A stretch of 27,225 nucleotides of DNA from Promethearchaeota archaeon (GTDB taxonomy: Archaea > Asgardarchaeota > Lokiarchaeia > Sigynarchaeales > SOKP01), in the NCBI GenBank assembly GCA_019058515.1, contig JAHPYY010000172.1, positions 1-27,225 on the forward strand. The letters are read 5' to 3'. Within the stretch, counting starts at the first letter, position 1. Every line of letters starts with the position of its first letter. Positions 7,980 through 16,694 of the stretch are shown here, in pieces. A model generated the notes under the pieces. It saw nothing but the letters and a program-made list of their open reading frames with translations. It was not told where the DNA came from and made no database searches. Position numbers and translations under genes: made by a program.

Positions 7980-8054
7980 ATGTATAAAGAAGAATATCCC
8001 AAAAATGAGATTAAGCTTGAGGCATTAGAGGATTTACTAATGGTTTTATGTTGA
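7980..8054 (+). CDS. Possible 24-residue small ORF upstream of the membrane-protein gene
   Basis: ATG 7980 begins a 24-codon frame (MYKEEYPKNEIKLEALEDLL…) ending in TGA at 8052-8054. A GGGTGG sequence (7969-7974) sits five bases before the ATG, a reasonable Shine-Dalgarno. The stop lies 22 bases before the next start. The peptide is acidic and helical, without a membrane segment. It may be a leader peptide, a real small protein, or the start of a gene that has decayed. Codon content alone is too short to decide. Confidence 0.3.
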   Translation: MYKEEYPKNEIKLEALEDLLMVLC

Positions 8055-8076
8055 ATAATAGAGGGGAGAATATTAA

Positions 8077-8757
8077 ATGGAAAATGGTTATGATAAAATA
8101 ATTGAAAATAAAGATAAGGTTTTTAAGGATGATAAGAAATCAGCAGCTAAGGATCTAACCTATATTAAAAAAGTTATGGAAAGAGTTGAAAATATTAAAC
8201 CATCACCAATATTTTGGATGTTATGGGGATTAATAGTTGTATTTGCTGGAATTATAATACAGTCTCTATTTTTTCTACAACTATTTCAATATATTGGATT
8301 TGTATGGATTGTATTATGGTCGCTGGGAATGTTTATTCATATAATTATAGGACATAAATACTATAAACATAAACCAATAGGATTTAGAAATCAAAAACTC
8401 AAAGATAGACCAAACATTTTGTTTTTATGGGTTTCCTTGATTGCATTGGGGGTAGTAATGACAATCCTCCTAATAATAAATGAGATAATAAACCTTCTTT
8501 GGCCATTATGGTTATTAATCGTTGGAGTAGGATTTTTTCAAACTGGAAATATATTTCGTTCTTATTATTGGAAGGGTAGAATATACTACTTTTTTGGTAT
8601 CATTTCAATCATATTTGCTATTTTAATTTCATTTTTTGATATTTTAGAACCTTGGTTTACTTTAATTATCCACATGAATTTAGGCTTATGTTGGTTAGTT
8701 GAGGGTATAAGAGGACGAATATTAAGGGGTAATTGGATTAATGCAAAAAATAATTAA
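8077..8757 (+). CDS. Multi-pass membrane protein with five or six helices
   Basis: A 226-residue integral membrane protein with a charged cytoplasmic N-terminus of about 42 residues (MENGYDKIIENKDKV…) and hydrophobic segments at roughly 45-68, 70-93, 112-138, 140-160, 167-189 and 193-212. There are few charged residues inside the membrane segments and no transporter or enzyme motif. A strong Shine-Dalgarno, GAGGGGAG at 8061-8068, supports the ATG at 8077. It is followed 90 bases later by a winged-helix regulator. Pairing of a small ArsR/HTH_34-like regulator with a multi-pass membrane protein is common in archaea and suggests that the regulator controls this gene. Substrate and function are unknown. 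Confidence 0.75.
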   Translation: MENGYDKIIENKDKVFKDDKKSAAKDLTYIKKVMERVENIKPSPIFWMLWGLIVVFAGIIIQSLFFLQLFQYIGFVWIVLWSLGMFIHIIIGHKYYKHKPIGFRNQKLKDRPNILFLWVSLIALGVVMTILLIINEIINLLWPLWLLIVGVGFFQTGNIFRSYYWKGRIYYFFGIISIIFAILISFFDILEPWFTLIIHMNLGLCWLVEGIRGRILRGNWINAKNN

Positions 8758-8847
8758 TAAATATCCTATTATAGTAAGAAAAAAGTATTCATGAGAGAGA
8801 AACCGCAATAAGAGTGCGAAAATTTATCAGAAGATGGAATTAATAAA

Positions 8848-9171
8848 ATGAGAGAAGAAAATCGGGATACAGATTTTTATTCGAGTATTAAGGATTTCAA
8901 TAAGATCGTTCATGAACCTATTAGATTAGGAATCTTAACCATATTATTCACATTAAAAAATGTTGATTATTCTTCTTTTAAAAAAGAATTAAAAATACAA
9001 GATGGAAATTTATCTACTCATCTCAGAAAATTAGAAGAGGAAAATTATATCCAAGTTAAAAAAGAATTTGTAAAACGTAGACCAAGAACGATATATAAAA
9101 TAACAGAAAAAGGTAAAGAGGGTTTTAAAAATCATATAAAAAAACTTGAAGATCTCCTATCAAAAATTTAA
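8848..9171 (+). CDS. Winged-helix transcriptional regulator (ArsR/HTH_34-like)
   Basis: A 107-residue single-domain winged-helix protein. 'IVHEPIRLGILTILF' is helix 1, 'SSFKKELKIQDGNLSTHLRKLEEENYI' forms the helix-turn-helix with recognition helix 'GNLSTHLRKLEEE', and 'KEFVKRRPRTIYKITEKGKEGF' is the wing. This is the pattern of the HTH_34 (PF13601) or ArsR-like family, which binds DNA as a dimer. There are no Cys clusters, so metal sensing of the classic ArsR type is unlikely. It follows the membrane protein at 8077 on the same strand and precedes a small membrane protein. It likely regulates these neighbours, by inference from position. Confidence 0.85.
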   Translation: MREENRDTDFYSSIKDFNKIVHEPIRLGILTILFTLKNVDYSSFKKELKIQDGNLSTHLRKLEEENYIQVKKEFVKRRPRTIYKITEKGKEGFKNHIKKLEDLLSKI

Positions 9172-9239
9172 GAGTACAACATAAATAAATAATAACTAAA
9201 ACAATTCAAAATCATTTTAAAAAAAGGAAGTATTGGAGT

Positions 9240-9503
9240 ATGGAAAAAGAAATAAAAATATCAATAATGGTTATAATTTTAGGGATTCCTATTACAACAA
9301 TTGGATTGATAATAGGTACAGTAAATATAATAGATATACTTTCAAAATATCTATCAGAATATACTATGTCATCAATATGGATTGCGATAGGGTTTCTTAT
9401 GTTTGGTTTAGGATTAGCCAGTATAGTCATACTCATCAGAATAATTTCAGAACATTCTGAAAAATCAAGATATTGCATTAACTGTGGAAACGCAATTTCT
9501 TAA
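9240..9503 (+). CDS. Small membrane protein with a C-terminal CxxC tail
   Basis: An 87-residue protein with two hydrophobic helices (about 5-27 and 43-67) and a cytoplasmic tail ending 'RYCINCGNAIS'. The CxxCG knuckle looks like the first half of a zinc ribbon, but the second pair of cysteines is absent, so zinc binding would need a dimer or a partner, or the tail is truncated. A purine-rich AAAAAGGAAG (about 9221-9230) precedes the ATG at 9240 and is a fair ribosome-binding site. It lies 68 bases after the winged-helix gene and is probably in the same transcription unit. Function is unknown. Confidence 0.7.
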   Translation: MEKEIKISIMVIILGIPITTIGLIIGTVNIIDILSKYLSEYTMSSIWIAIGFLMFGLGLASIVILIRIISEHSEKSRYCINCGNAIS

Positions 9504-9751
9504 GAAGTTCATATCTGCCATTATTGTAAACATAATTATAATTAAATTCTTTTTTTTTATTTTTCTTGAAAATAAGAGGGCCATGTCTTTTTTCTGAGTA
9601 TTCTTTGATTCTGGTAATAGATTAACATATGAGATTTAAGATATTCCTGATATGCTATATATGATTATATTATTTAATTTTTCTAAGAAAAAATTCTTCC
9701 TATTAGATTTTTAACACAAAAATAATCTGATATTTAGTTCTTTTTTATCAC

Positions 9752-12700
9752 TTACCTATAGTTAATTGAATTATACCTCTTTCTATCTTCCCACTCTGCC
9801 TTCTTTCCCGCGTTGTACCTGTTAACTTCGCTATAATATCCCGTAACGCGAGAATATATTTTAACGTCTTCGGAATGGCATAACGGGCAACTCCAATGAC
9901 CTCCTCTTGACATCCTTCTACATGTTGGACAATACGTAAAATCGGTTGTATAAGCAAAATATGCAGTATTCGTGTTTAGACAAATATTCTTAGTAAGAGC
10001 CCATAAACCATTTATATCTGGTTTTTGTTCTCCAAGCCAAATATGCGTAATTACACCACCGCTTACGATAGGGTGGTAATCTCCTTGTTTTTTAATCCTC
10101 TCAGAGAGAGGAATGTCTGCGTCGTATCGAAAATGTCCTGAATTTGTATAATAGACACTTTGACCCGAACCTAAAGGATTTGCTTTTTTAGGAAAGTGCT
10201 TCTTATCTAAACGGGCAAAACGATTGCTGGAGCTCTCTGCAGGCTGTTCCCAAAGCGAATAAGAAATTCCATCTCTATCTGACATTGTATTACATTTAGC
10301 TACCATATATTCTAGTATTTTCTTCCCTAAGTTGTAGGAGGACTTACTTTCATGCAATTCGTAATCAGTTAAGCTTTTAACAGCCTCGTTTAATCCAGTA
10401 AACCCAATAGAGACATTTTGGTCTCTCAAATTGTAAATTGGTTCTCCATTTATTGTACCACTACATAATGGTAAATGTCCCGTTTTTAACCTTCTATCCA
10501 TTAAATCCCACTTCTTCATTAATATTTGGGCGCTAAGTTCCAAGTTTTCTTCTAAAATTGAATAATACTCTGTAATATCTTTTGAGAGATAAGCATATCT
10601 AGGTAAATTCAAACTTACGCTTTGCAAAGAACCAATGGTAACATAGTTTTCCCAAACATTAACATTCTTTCTCTTTTCAGGATCTAAAATGCATCTACTT
10701 ATTATTTCATTGCCGCTAAGAAACTTTCTACAACACTGGCTATGAATTTCATCGGGCATCCAATCTGGGCACATGTTTAAAAAATAAGGCGTTCCCATTT
10801 TAACAGCTTCCTCTATAACTTTAATATAGGATTCCTCGTACTCTTTTAACCATTCTTTTTTAATCTTAATTTCGTGCTTAGGAAAAGCAAACAATTTTCC
10901 ATTTTGATCTCCTTTAATATATACATCTGTGAGAGCGTCAAATAATTTTAAGCACTCCTCTTTATAATCTCCATATCTTCCAATAATCTTTCCATGAGGA
11001 CCTATTGCCTTAATATCGTTCAAACCCGCGGGGATGGTAGGGGAACAAGAGATTGAGGTAAATGGAACTTGTCCTCCACGAGCAGCAAAAATTTGGTTAG
11101 TTTCGTAGATTAAACACTGCATTGATTGTTCAATTTCCCTATCAGAAATTCCGCGAGCATAGGGAGCTAAGAAAGTAGTGATATAATCATATCCTTGGCC
11201 ACCTGAGAATTCGCCTTGAATAATACCTAACCACTTTGCTAAATGAGTTACTGCTACTCTTAAACTACCAGCAGGTGATGACTTACTACAATGGGCCCAG
11301 CTGTTTACTGGAGGTAATCCGTGTTCTAAAATCATACGGGGATCCCATTCTTGGCAATTATGAATGAGAATATTATTTGCGTAAAATGTATGATGAGTCC
11401 AATTTCCGTCTCCTTCTAAAGTAAAATCGTATAAATATGCACTGGATGGATTAATCTTCTCAATCTTTTCAATATAATCGTAAGGAGCTCTTTTACAATA
11501 TTGAGGACTATGGTTTTTCAGAAATTTCTCCAACTTTTTTTGTTTAGTTGGTTGTAAAAATTCCACTAGTTTACTGAATTTAGAAATATTATCTCCGCCG
11601 TAGATCTTAATCAGATGCTTTACCCCTTCGCCAGTATAACCTCTAATATCATAATGATAAGGTACTTCCTTTATATGACATTGAATACTATGAGTAAGGA
11701 AAATAAAACTAAGAAAATTTATTAGAGATTTAGATTTCGAAGTATAAGTAATTTCACAATCAGATTTTTGCGGTCTATATACTATGTGTCCATCTCCACT
11801 ATAGAGAGCAGATATCAACGGTTTAATTTTATGATCTGAGATGTTATAAAAGATATTATTAAGTTGTTTCTTATTGCTACGTGGTTTTATGCCAAATACA
11901 TATCTGAATAAAAGATATATAATCTTTCCTCCAAAATATAATTGAGGCGCTTTATTCTCAACCGTACTATAGGTGATATAAGTATCGAAACTTTCTCTTA
12001 TCGATTCTTCCATATCATTAAATATTAAAGGATCTTTACTTGTTAGAACCAAATTATAGTTGGTTTTATCTTTAACATTATAATTTCCCTCTGATAAGAA
12101 ATATCCTATCAGTTTTAATAGGGATTTTTTGATTTTTATCATCGCAGGCAAAGAAATAGACGAACCAACAACTCCAATCTCTAAATTAGATATAGGAATG
12201 TTGTAACATGTAATCAATTTTAATGCTTCTTTTATTGGAATGCTTCCCCTTTCCCAACTTCTTGGATAATCAGTAATTTCAGCTTTACAAAATACATCGT
12301 CCCAGGACTTAGATTTTGTCCTTTTTTCTAGCATTAATGAATTTCTTAAATCTTTAACATAAATTTGATTTAAAAATCCAAGAGGGCATTCTTCTATTAA
12401 TTCCTCAATTAGATTAAGTTCATGGTAATCTCCTTTCAGTATTTCATGGTTTAAAACCATAAGCTTATCTCTAATATTTAGTTGGCTAACCTTAGTCTCT
12501 TTTATTTCCGAATTGTTGAAAACCATAACTTTATGGTCTTTACTAAGTAAAATCTCTTTACCCCTTTTGGTTAAGATCTTATAGATATGATTATCTGAAG
12601 GTCTTCTTGAAACATATTTTAAATTTCTTAATCCACTAGGGGTATAAAATGATAAATTTTTATTGGAAACATTAACATAATCTTGATCTTCGCCAAAATA

Positions 12701-13315
12701 TCTATCAAAAGACTTAGCTTTTAATATTTTAAGCTTTTGTCCGTCAAATACCGGAATATTGGTATTTCCGTCGATACAAAATGGACGTAAATCGAAGTAT
12801 CTTAACATGTGAATATGTATATCTCCGTATAAATGTGCTTTTGATTCTTCAGAATTTAAAATTCTTAATAATGCGTATTCTTCAGAAATCCTATTTGCGG
12901 CCCAATGATGAATGCTTTCGGGATTCATGTCCTGATTTGCATTTTCAGTCACACCATGTTCTAAAATAGCTTCGTAATCCATTAGCGGCATTCCAATTCT
13001 AGTGTATATTTTTCGTTCGTCTTCAAAATGCTCTTCAGAAAGAACCGAACAAACAATTTCTCTAATATGGGGTCCAGATAAAAATTGAATTCCAGATGAG
13101 ATTATTCTTCTAACTACAATTTCTGTAATTTTGTCGGCATTATTAGAATCTAAACCAGTTTCTCTAATTAAACTTTCTTCTATTTTTCTTGGATTGAATT
13201 CGGAAATATCTCCTTCAGTCTTAAAAACTTTTGGTAATAAATTTTTTAGATACTTTCCACGATAAATAGCTTCACTTTTATTTTTTAAAGAATCTTGATT
13301 TGATAATAAGACCAT
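9752..13315 (-). CDS. nrdD: Anaerobic ribonucleoside-triphosphate reductase (class III) with an intein
   Basis: A 1187-residue precursor. Residues about 28-120 are the ATP-cone regulatory domain ('PKVFKTEGDISEFNPRKIEESL'). The catalytic ten-stranded barrel is interrupted after F179 by an intein (180-653) and resumes with 'CQEWDPRMILEHGLPP'. The C-terminus has a zinc site (C1129, C1132, C1143, C1146) and the glycyl-radical loop 'SRVTGYYSEVNRYNAGKK', with the radical glycine at G1159. Removal of the intein leaves 713 residues, a normal NrdD length. The enzyme reduces ribonucleotides to deoxyribonucleotides under strict anoxia, so the host is anaerobic or facultatively so. Its activase NrdG is not in this window. 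Start ATG 13313-13315 has AGAGGAT five bases upstream. Confidence 0.95.
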   Translation of the reverse strand: MVLLSNQDSLKNKSEAIYRGKYLKNLLPKVFKTEGDISEFNPRKIEESLIRETGLDSNNADKITEIVVRRIISSGIQFLSGPHIREIVCSVLSEEHFEDERKIYTRIGMPLMDYEAILEHGVTENANQDMNPESIHHWAANRISEEYALLRILNSEESKAHLYGDIHIHMLRYFDLRPFCIDGNTNIPVFDGQKLKILKAKSFDRYFGEDQDYVNVSNKNLSFYTPSGLRNLKYVSRRPSDNHIYKILTKRGKEILLSKDHKVMVFNNSEIKETKVSQLNIRDKLMVLNHEILKGDYHELNLIEELIEECPLGFLNQIYVKDLRNSLMLEKRTKSKSWDDVFCKAEITDYPRSWERGSIPIKEALKLITCYNIPISNLEIGVVGSSISLPAMIKIKKSLLKLIGYFLSEGNYNVKDKTNYNLVLTSKDPLIFNDMEESIRESFDTYITYSTVENKAPQLYFGGKIIYLLFRYVFGIKPRSNKKQLNNIFYNISDHKIKPLISALYSGDGHIVYRPQKSDCEITYTSKSKSLINFLSFIFLTHSIQCHIKEVPYHYDIRGYTGEGVKHLIKIYGGDNISKFSKLVEFLQPTKQKKLEKFLKNHSPQYCKRAPYDYIEKIEKINPSSAYLYDFTLEGDGNWTHHTFYANNILIHNCQEWDPRMILEHGLPPVNSWAHCSKSSPAGSLRVAVTHLAKWLGIIQGEFSGGQGYDYITTFLAPYARGISDREIEQSMQCLIYETNQIFAARGGQVPFTSISCSPTIPAGLNDIKAIGPHGKIIGRYGDYKEECLKLFDALTDVYIKGDQNGKLFAFPKHEIKIKKEWLKEYEESYIKVIEEAVKMGTPYFLNMCPDWMPDEIHSQCCRKFLSGNEIISRCILDPEKRKNVNVWENYVTIGSLQSVSLNLPRYAYLSKDITEYYSILEENLELSAQILMKKWDLMDRRLKTGHLPLCSGTINGEPIYNLRDQNVSIGFTGLNEAVKSLTDYELHESKSSYNLGKKILEYMVAKCNTMSDRDGISYSLWEQPAESSSNRFARLDKKHFPKKANPLGSGQSVYYTNSGHFRYDADIPLSERIKKQGDYHPIVSGGVITHIWLGEQKPDINGLWALTKNICLNTNTAYFAYTTDFTYCPTCRRMSRGGHWSCPLCHSEDVKIYSRVTGYYSEVNRYNAGKKAEWEDRKRYNSINYR
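11357..12778 (-). mobile_element. Intein with LAGLIDADG (DOD) homing endonuclease inside NrdD
   Basis: This in-frame insertion of 474 residues splits 'YFDLRPF' from 'CQEWDPRM'. It starts with C180 (block A, CIDGNTNIPVFDG), has block B 'EILLSKDHKVMV', two endonuclease motifs 'LIGYFLSEGNY' (about 402-412) and 'ISALYSGDGHI' (about 501-511), block F 'YLYDFTLEGDGNW…F', and ends in '…NNILIHN' with N653 next to the extein Cys654. All splicing residues are present: first Cys, block B His, penultimate His, terminal Asn and +1 Cys. Both motif acidic residues (E409, D508) are retained, so endonuclease activity is plausible. Boundaries are exact at codon level (TGT at 12776-12778, AAT at 11357-11359). 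Confidence 0.93.
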
Positions 13316-13755
13316 TTTTTATCCTCTGATTTTTAATTGAATGCGTTTTCTATAATTTTGATTAGTTTCAATCAATTGATTATGTACCTTTTTTGTCGAT
13401 ATAGCGATTACGCTTAAGAGGTTTATAATATATTGATACAACTACTTTATACTTTAAGATATAAAAATTTATTTACTATTCTTTTTATTTTGTTTTATTA
13501 ATGATTTAATCAATCCTATATCTTATTTTTAATAAAGCTCTCTGAAGATTTAATAATTTCAATCATCCTGTATTCACCTGATATATACAAATTAAACAGC
13601 ATTATTATGTCGTAAATTTTCTTGAAGTTCATTTATTTATAATAGATTGAGATATCAATATTCCAATTAATTTTAAAGAAAAAATATATGAATTGAAGAA
13701 AATGCAAATATAACACACTGAAGTCTTTTTTATTTAAAGAATAAGGTAGATATAA
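13316..13755. other. AT-rich intergenic region upstream of nrdD
   Basis: These 440 bases contain no credible protein or RNA gene. On the minus strand, ATATTATAAACC (about 13421-13432) is a candidate TATA box for nrdD with a leader of roughly 80 bases. The 13-mer TAAGAGGTTTATA (13415-13427) recurs at 1515-1527 upstream of another minus-strand gene. The part near 13726-13756 is presumably the 3' region of the membrane-protein gene at 13756. Confidence 0.4.
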
Positions 13756-14106
13756 TTAAAACTGGTATATTGCCAGTAGAAAAATAGCAATCATTGAGAA
13801 AAGGAACATTCCAACAACCCAGTCAAGTACAAAAGCTTTTTCTCTTTCTGTATTACGCTTTATCAAGGTAGCTGTACCAAAACAAAATGCTGAAGATGTA
13901 CCAGTGAAAACGACAAATCCATAAGATACAACCTCTATTTCAAATTCAATAATATTGAGTAAATCTCCAAGTATCCATATCCCAAGAAAGAAAATTAATG
14001 TAAATAGAAATACCCAGGCACTAAACTGAAGTATTGACTCTAGTTGGTTCTTTACAGGAGCGGTTGGCTTTCTTTTAACTTTTTTTGACTTTTGAATTTT
14101 CGACAT
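13756..14106 (-). CDS. Small three-helix membrane protein next to NAC
   Basis: A 116-residue protein with a very basic N-terminus (MSKIQKSKKVKRK, expected to be cytoplasmic), then hydrophobic helices at about 27-50, 56-80 and 93-114, and almost no C-terminal tail. It is 65 bases downstream of the NAC gene on the same strand and so probably part of the PAN-PUA-NAC run. Size and topology recall EMC6-type or similar small insertase partners, but no specific signature residue can be confirmed by eye, so this is only a hypothesis suggested by position next to a nascent-chain factor. Confidence 0.7.
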   Translation of the reverse strand: MSKIQKSKKVKRKPTAPVKNQLESILQFSAWVFLFTLIFFLGIWILGDLLNIIEFEIEVVSYGFVVFTGTSSAFCFGTATLIKRNTEREKAFVLDWVVGMFLFSMIAIFLLAIYQF

Positions 14107-14171
14107 ATCAATCTGTTAGGGTTTTGTGTACAGTTAATATATTCGAATACAATTAAACAAATTAAATTAAA

Positions 14172-14651
14172 TTATCTGTTTTTTAGGAATAATATAGCTT
14201 TAGCAATGTCTCCGTTACACTCCTCTAATGTAGCTTCTGCTTCTTCTCTTGACACATTCGATTGTACAGCTACTAGCATGATGTCGCTTTCTGTGATTGT
14301 TGGTTTTAAATCTTCTTCCATTACTTCTTCTTCTAATCTCTCTATATTATCATGATCTTTAATAAGTAATTCATCTTGAGAAACCTCTTCAGCAGAACCA
14401 ATAACTTGATAAATTTCTTGGCCAGATTGTTTAAGCAATACAACTTCAGGTTGAGAAATTACTAAGTTTTTATCTGGACATTCAATGATTACCCTTGTGG
14501 CATCAATTTGATCCATATCTATGCCTTGTTGTTGCATTCTTCTCCTCATTTGCCTAGATCCGAATTGTTGTCCTCCATCCTTTCTTTTAACGGTTTGAGG
14601 TCTCTTTGGTTTGCTTTTCTGCTTGTTCTGTATTTCCTTTGGTAATTTCAT
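14172..14651 (-). CDS. nac: Nascent polypeptide-associated complex protein (archaeal NAC)
   Basis: A 159-residue NAC with a basic N-terminus, the NAC beta-barrel at about 48-88 ('DATRVIIECPDKNLVISQPEVVLLKQSGQEIYQVIG' pattern) and a C-terminal UBA domain at about 119-159 ('ITESDIMLVAVQSNVSREEAEATLEECNGDIAKAILFL'). NAC binds near the ribosomal exit tunnel as a homodimer in archaea and shields emerging chains. It is longer than the usual archaeal NAC (about 110-120 residues) owing to an extended basic Gln/Arg-rich N-terminal part, likely for ribosome binding, and an acidic linker at about 89-118. It lies 37 bases downstream of the PUA gene, a known archaeal neighbourhood. Confidence 0.93.
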   Translation of the reverse strand: MKLPKEIQNKQKSKPKRPQTVKRKDGGQQFGSRQMRRRMQQQGIDMDQIDATRVIIECPDKNLVISQPEVVLLKQSGQEIYQVIGSAEEVSQDELLIKDHDNIERLEEEVMEEDLKPTITESDIMLVAVQSNVSREEAEATLEECNGDIAKAILFLKNR

Positions 14652-14688
14652 GAATAATACTCTTTTACATTAAGTTACGAAGTATAAG

Positions 14689-15198
14689 TTAGGGTAAATT
14701 TTTAATTTTTACATATTTGTTGATACCTTTTCTAACTAAAATCGCAATTCCGTTTTTAAATTGCTTAATATTTGGAACAGGCACTTTTAATCTTCCGATT
14801 GCGAGTATTTCTTGATTTTCACTCACAACAATTACTTCATCTAATACTCTTAACTTGTTGTCAATGTCAACGACATGCTTACAAAAAACATTTCTTCCGC
14901 TTTTTATAAACTCAGATACCTCATTTTTAACGACACATCGAAGGGTAGGAGATTCGAAATTTTCGATAATTATTTTTGCTGATAGGAAGCTAAGAGAAAA
15001 TAGACCCGTGTCGGGTTTTAAAGTTAGTAATAACTCATCTGAATTGTAAATATATCTTATTTTATTGGTAGTTTTTGATTTTTGATATTTTATATCTTTT
15101 AAGTTGTTGAATAAATATTCAGTGATTTTAGAACCAAATTGGTATTCAGAAATGGCTTTTACCTTTTCAAATTCTGTGTTAAGTTCTATATTTGCCAT
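14689..15198 (-). CDS. PUA-domain RNA-binding protein
   Basis: From ATG 15196-15198 the protein has 169 residues; a TTG five codons upstream is possible but less likely. The C-terminal half (about 90-165) is a PUA domain: 'GRNVFCKHVVDIDNKLRVLDEVIVVSENQEILAIGRLKVPVPNI' shows the conserved 'V..D..L..GDEV.V.......AVG' spacing. The N-terminal half has alpha-beta character and is not identified. PUA domains bind structured RNA in modification enzymes and ribosome-associated factors. The location between PAN and NAC repeats a widespread archaeal arrangement and supports a role near the ribosome, but the RNA target is unknown. Confidence 0.85.
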   Translation of the reverse strand: MANIELNTEFEKVKAISEYQFGSKITEYLFNNLKDIKYQKSKTTNKIRYIYNSDELLLTLKPDTGLFSLSFLSAKIIIENFESPTLRCVVKNEVSEFIKSGRNVFCKHVVDIDNKLRVLDEVIVVSENQEILAIGRLKVPVPNIKQFKNGIAILVRKGINKYVKIKNLP

Positions 15199-15259
15199 GA
15201 AATAGGAAACCAAATTGATAAGACGGATTCAAATTGAGGAAAAGATTATAAAAAGATTT

Positions 15260-16471
15260 TTAAGAATAAAGTTTTGATTCAACAGAGTTGTTTTTAAGTT
15301 TACGAAGAACTTTTTCAATTGCTTGCTTAAAATCGTTTTTAGTTATTACCTCAGAATCACGCCTAATTGCAAACATGCCGGCCTCGGTACAAATAGCTTT
15401 GATATCAGCACCTGTTGCACCTTCACTTAGTTCAGCGTATCTTTTAACATTTATATCTTCTTCAAGATTAAGACTTCTAGTATGGATGCTAAAAATCGCT
15501 TCCCGGGCTACTTCATCGGGAACCGGGAATTCTATCATTCTATCAAACCTTCCAGGTCTTAACAAAGCAGGATCCAAAATATCGATTCGATTAGTAGCAC
15601 CGATTATTTTAACATCGCCCCGTTGTTCAAAACCATCCAATTCGCTCAATAACTGCATTAAGGTCCTTTGGACCTCACGATCTCCAGATGTGGCTATTTT
15701 TAACCTTTGAGAGCCGATAGCGTCTAATTCATCAATAAAAAGAATCGTTGGAGCTTTTTCTTTTGCTAGATTGAAGATTTCTCTCACTAAACGAGCCCCC
15801 TCGCCAATAAATTTTTGAACTAATTCCGATCCAATAATTCGAATAAATGTTGCGTCTGTTTCATGTGCGACTGCTTTTGCTAAGAGAGTTTTACCAGTAC
15901 CAGGAGGACCATATAGCAAGACGCCTTTAGGAGGCTCAATACCTACTTTTTTAAACAACTCGGGTTTTAAGAGGGGTAATTCAACGGTTTCTCGAACTTC
16001 CTGTAATTGTTCATCTAATCCCCCTACATCGCCGTAAGAAATGTCCGGAATAGAGTCTATCACTTCCATTCCTTTCACAAATGGATCTAATTTGGTAGGT
16101 AAGCTTTCCATAACAGCAAAAGTCCTCTGATTCAACGCAACTCTTAATCCAGGTGTTAATTTCTCACTCTTAACTTTTCTACTAACATTAACTACAAAAG
16201 ATGGTCCCGTTGAGCTTTTTACAATTGCTCTCCCTTTATTTTCGTCTAGAATGTCAATTATTGTAGCAGAAACTAGAGGGGGTTCTCTTAAGCGATCAAT
16301 CTCATTTCTTAAACTGTGTAGTTCCTGCTCCAACCTCAATCTTTCTGCGTCGAGGAGTTGCTTTTCAGTCTCGAGGTTTCTAAGACGTTTTTCAAGGTGC
16401 CTAGTATAAGTTATTAGGTATTCTCCATCTTTATTCTCTTTTTCTTTTTTTTTATCTTTAATTGTTGTCAA
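15260..16471 (-). CDS. pan: Proteasome-activating nucleotidase (AAA+ ATPase)
   Basis: A 403-residue PAN/Rpt protein. Residues about 22-63 form the N-terminal coiled coil, about 68-120 the OB ring, then the AAA+ module with Walker A GPPGTGKT (188-195), pore loop 'KFIGEG' (220-225) and Walker B '[11 protein letters not shown]' (243-253). The C-terminus ends LYS, matching the HbYX motif used to dock into and open the 20S proteasome. PAN forms a hexamer that unfolds substrates with ATP. No ATG exists near the N-terminus; the only start giving the coiled coil is TTG 16469-16471, with an in-frame stop upstream. It is divergent from MBF1, a frequent archaeal arrangement. Confidence 0.95.
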   Translation of the reverse strand: MTTIKDKKKEKENKDGEYLITYTRHLEKRLRNLETEKQLLDAERLRLEQELHSLRNEIDRLREPPLVSATIIDILDENKGRAIVKSSTGPSFVVNVSRKVKSEKLTPGLRVALNQRTFAVMESLPTKLDPFVKGMEVIDSIPDISYGDVGGLDEQLQEVRETVELPLLKPELFKKVGIEPPKGVLLYGPPGTGKTLLAKAVAHETDATFIRIIGSELVQKFIGEGARLVREIFNLAKEKAPTILFIDELDAIGSQRLKIATSGDREVQRTLMQLLSELDGFEQRGDVKIIGATNRIDILDPALLRPGRFDRMIEFPVPDEVAREAIFSIHTRSLNLEEDINVKRYAELSEGATGADIKAICTEAGMFAIRRDSEVITKNDFKQAIEKVLRKLKNNSVESKLYS

Positions 16472-16646
16472 AGAACGATTAAACCTTAAGTGTTAGTTTC
16501 TAAATTGTATTTAATTAATGATAATTTACTCATATATATTTAATTATATATCTTTGAATTGAAAAAATTCTCATTTTAAAAAAATCTATACTTTATATTT
16601 TATAACGGAAGTATAACCATAAAATATAAGAATTCTTAAACCAAAA

Positions 16647-16654
16647 TTTAAATA
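16647..16654 (+). promoter_or_regulatory. TATA-like box for MBF1
   Basis: TTTAAATA lies about 41-48 bases before the ATG at 16695, predicting transcription start near 16676 and a short leader. On the other strand, an ATTAATTAAATA stretch near 16509-16520 could be the TATA box for PAN. Confidence 0.45.
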
Positions 16655-16694
16655 AAGCTAATCTCTTTGATATTTCTTAATTTAAATCCATCCT

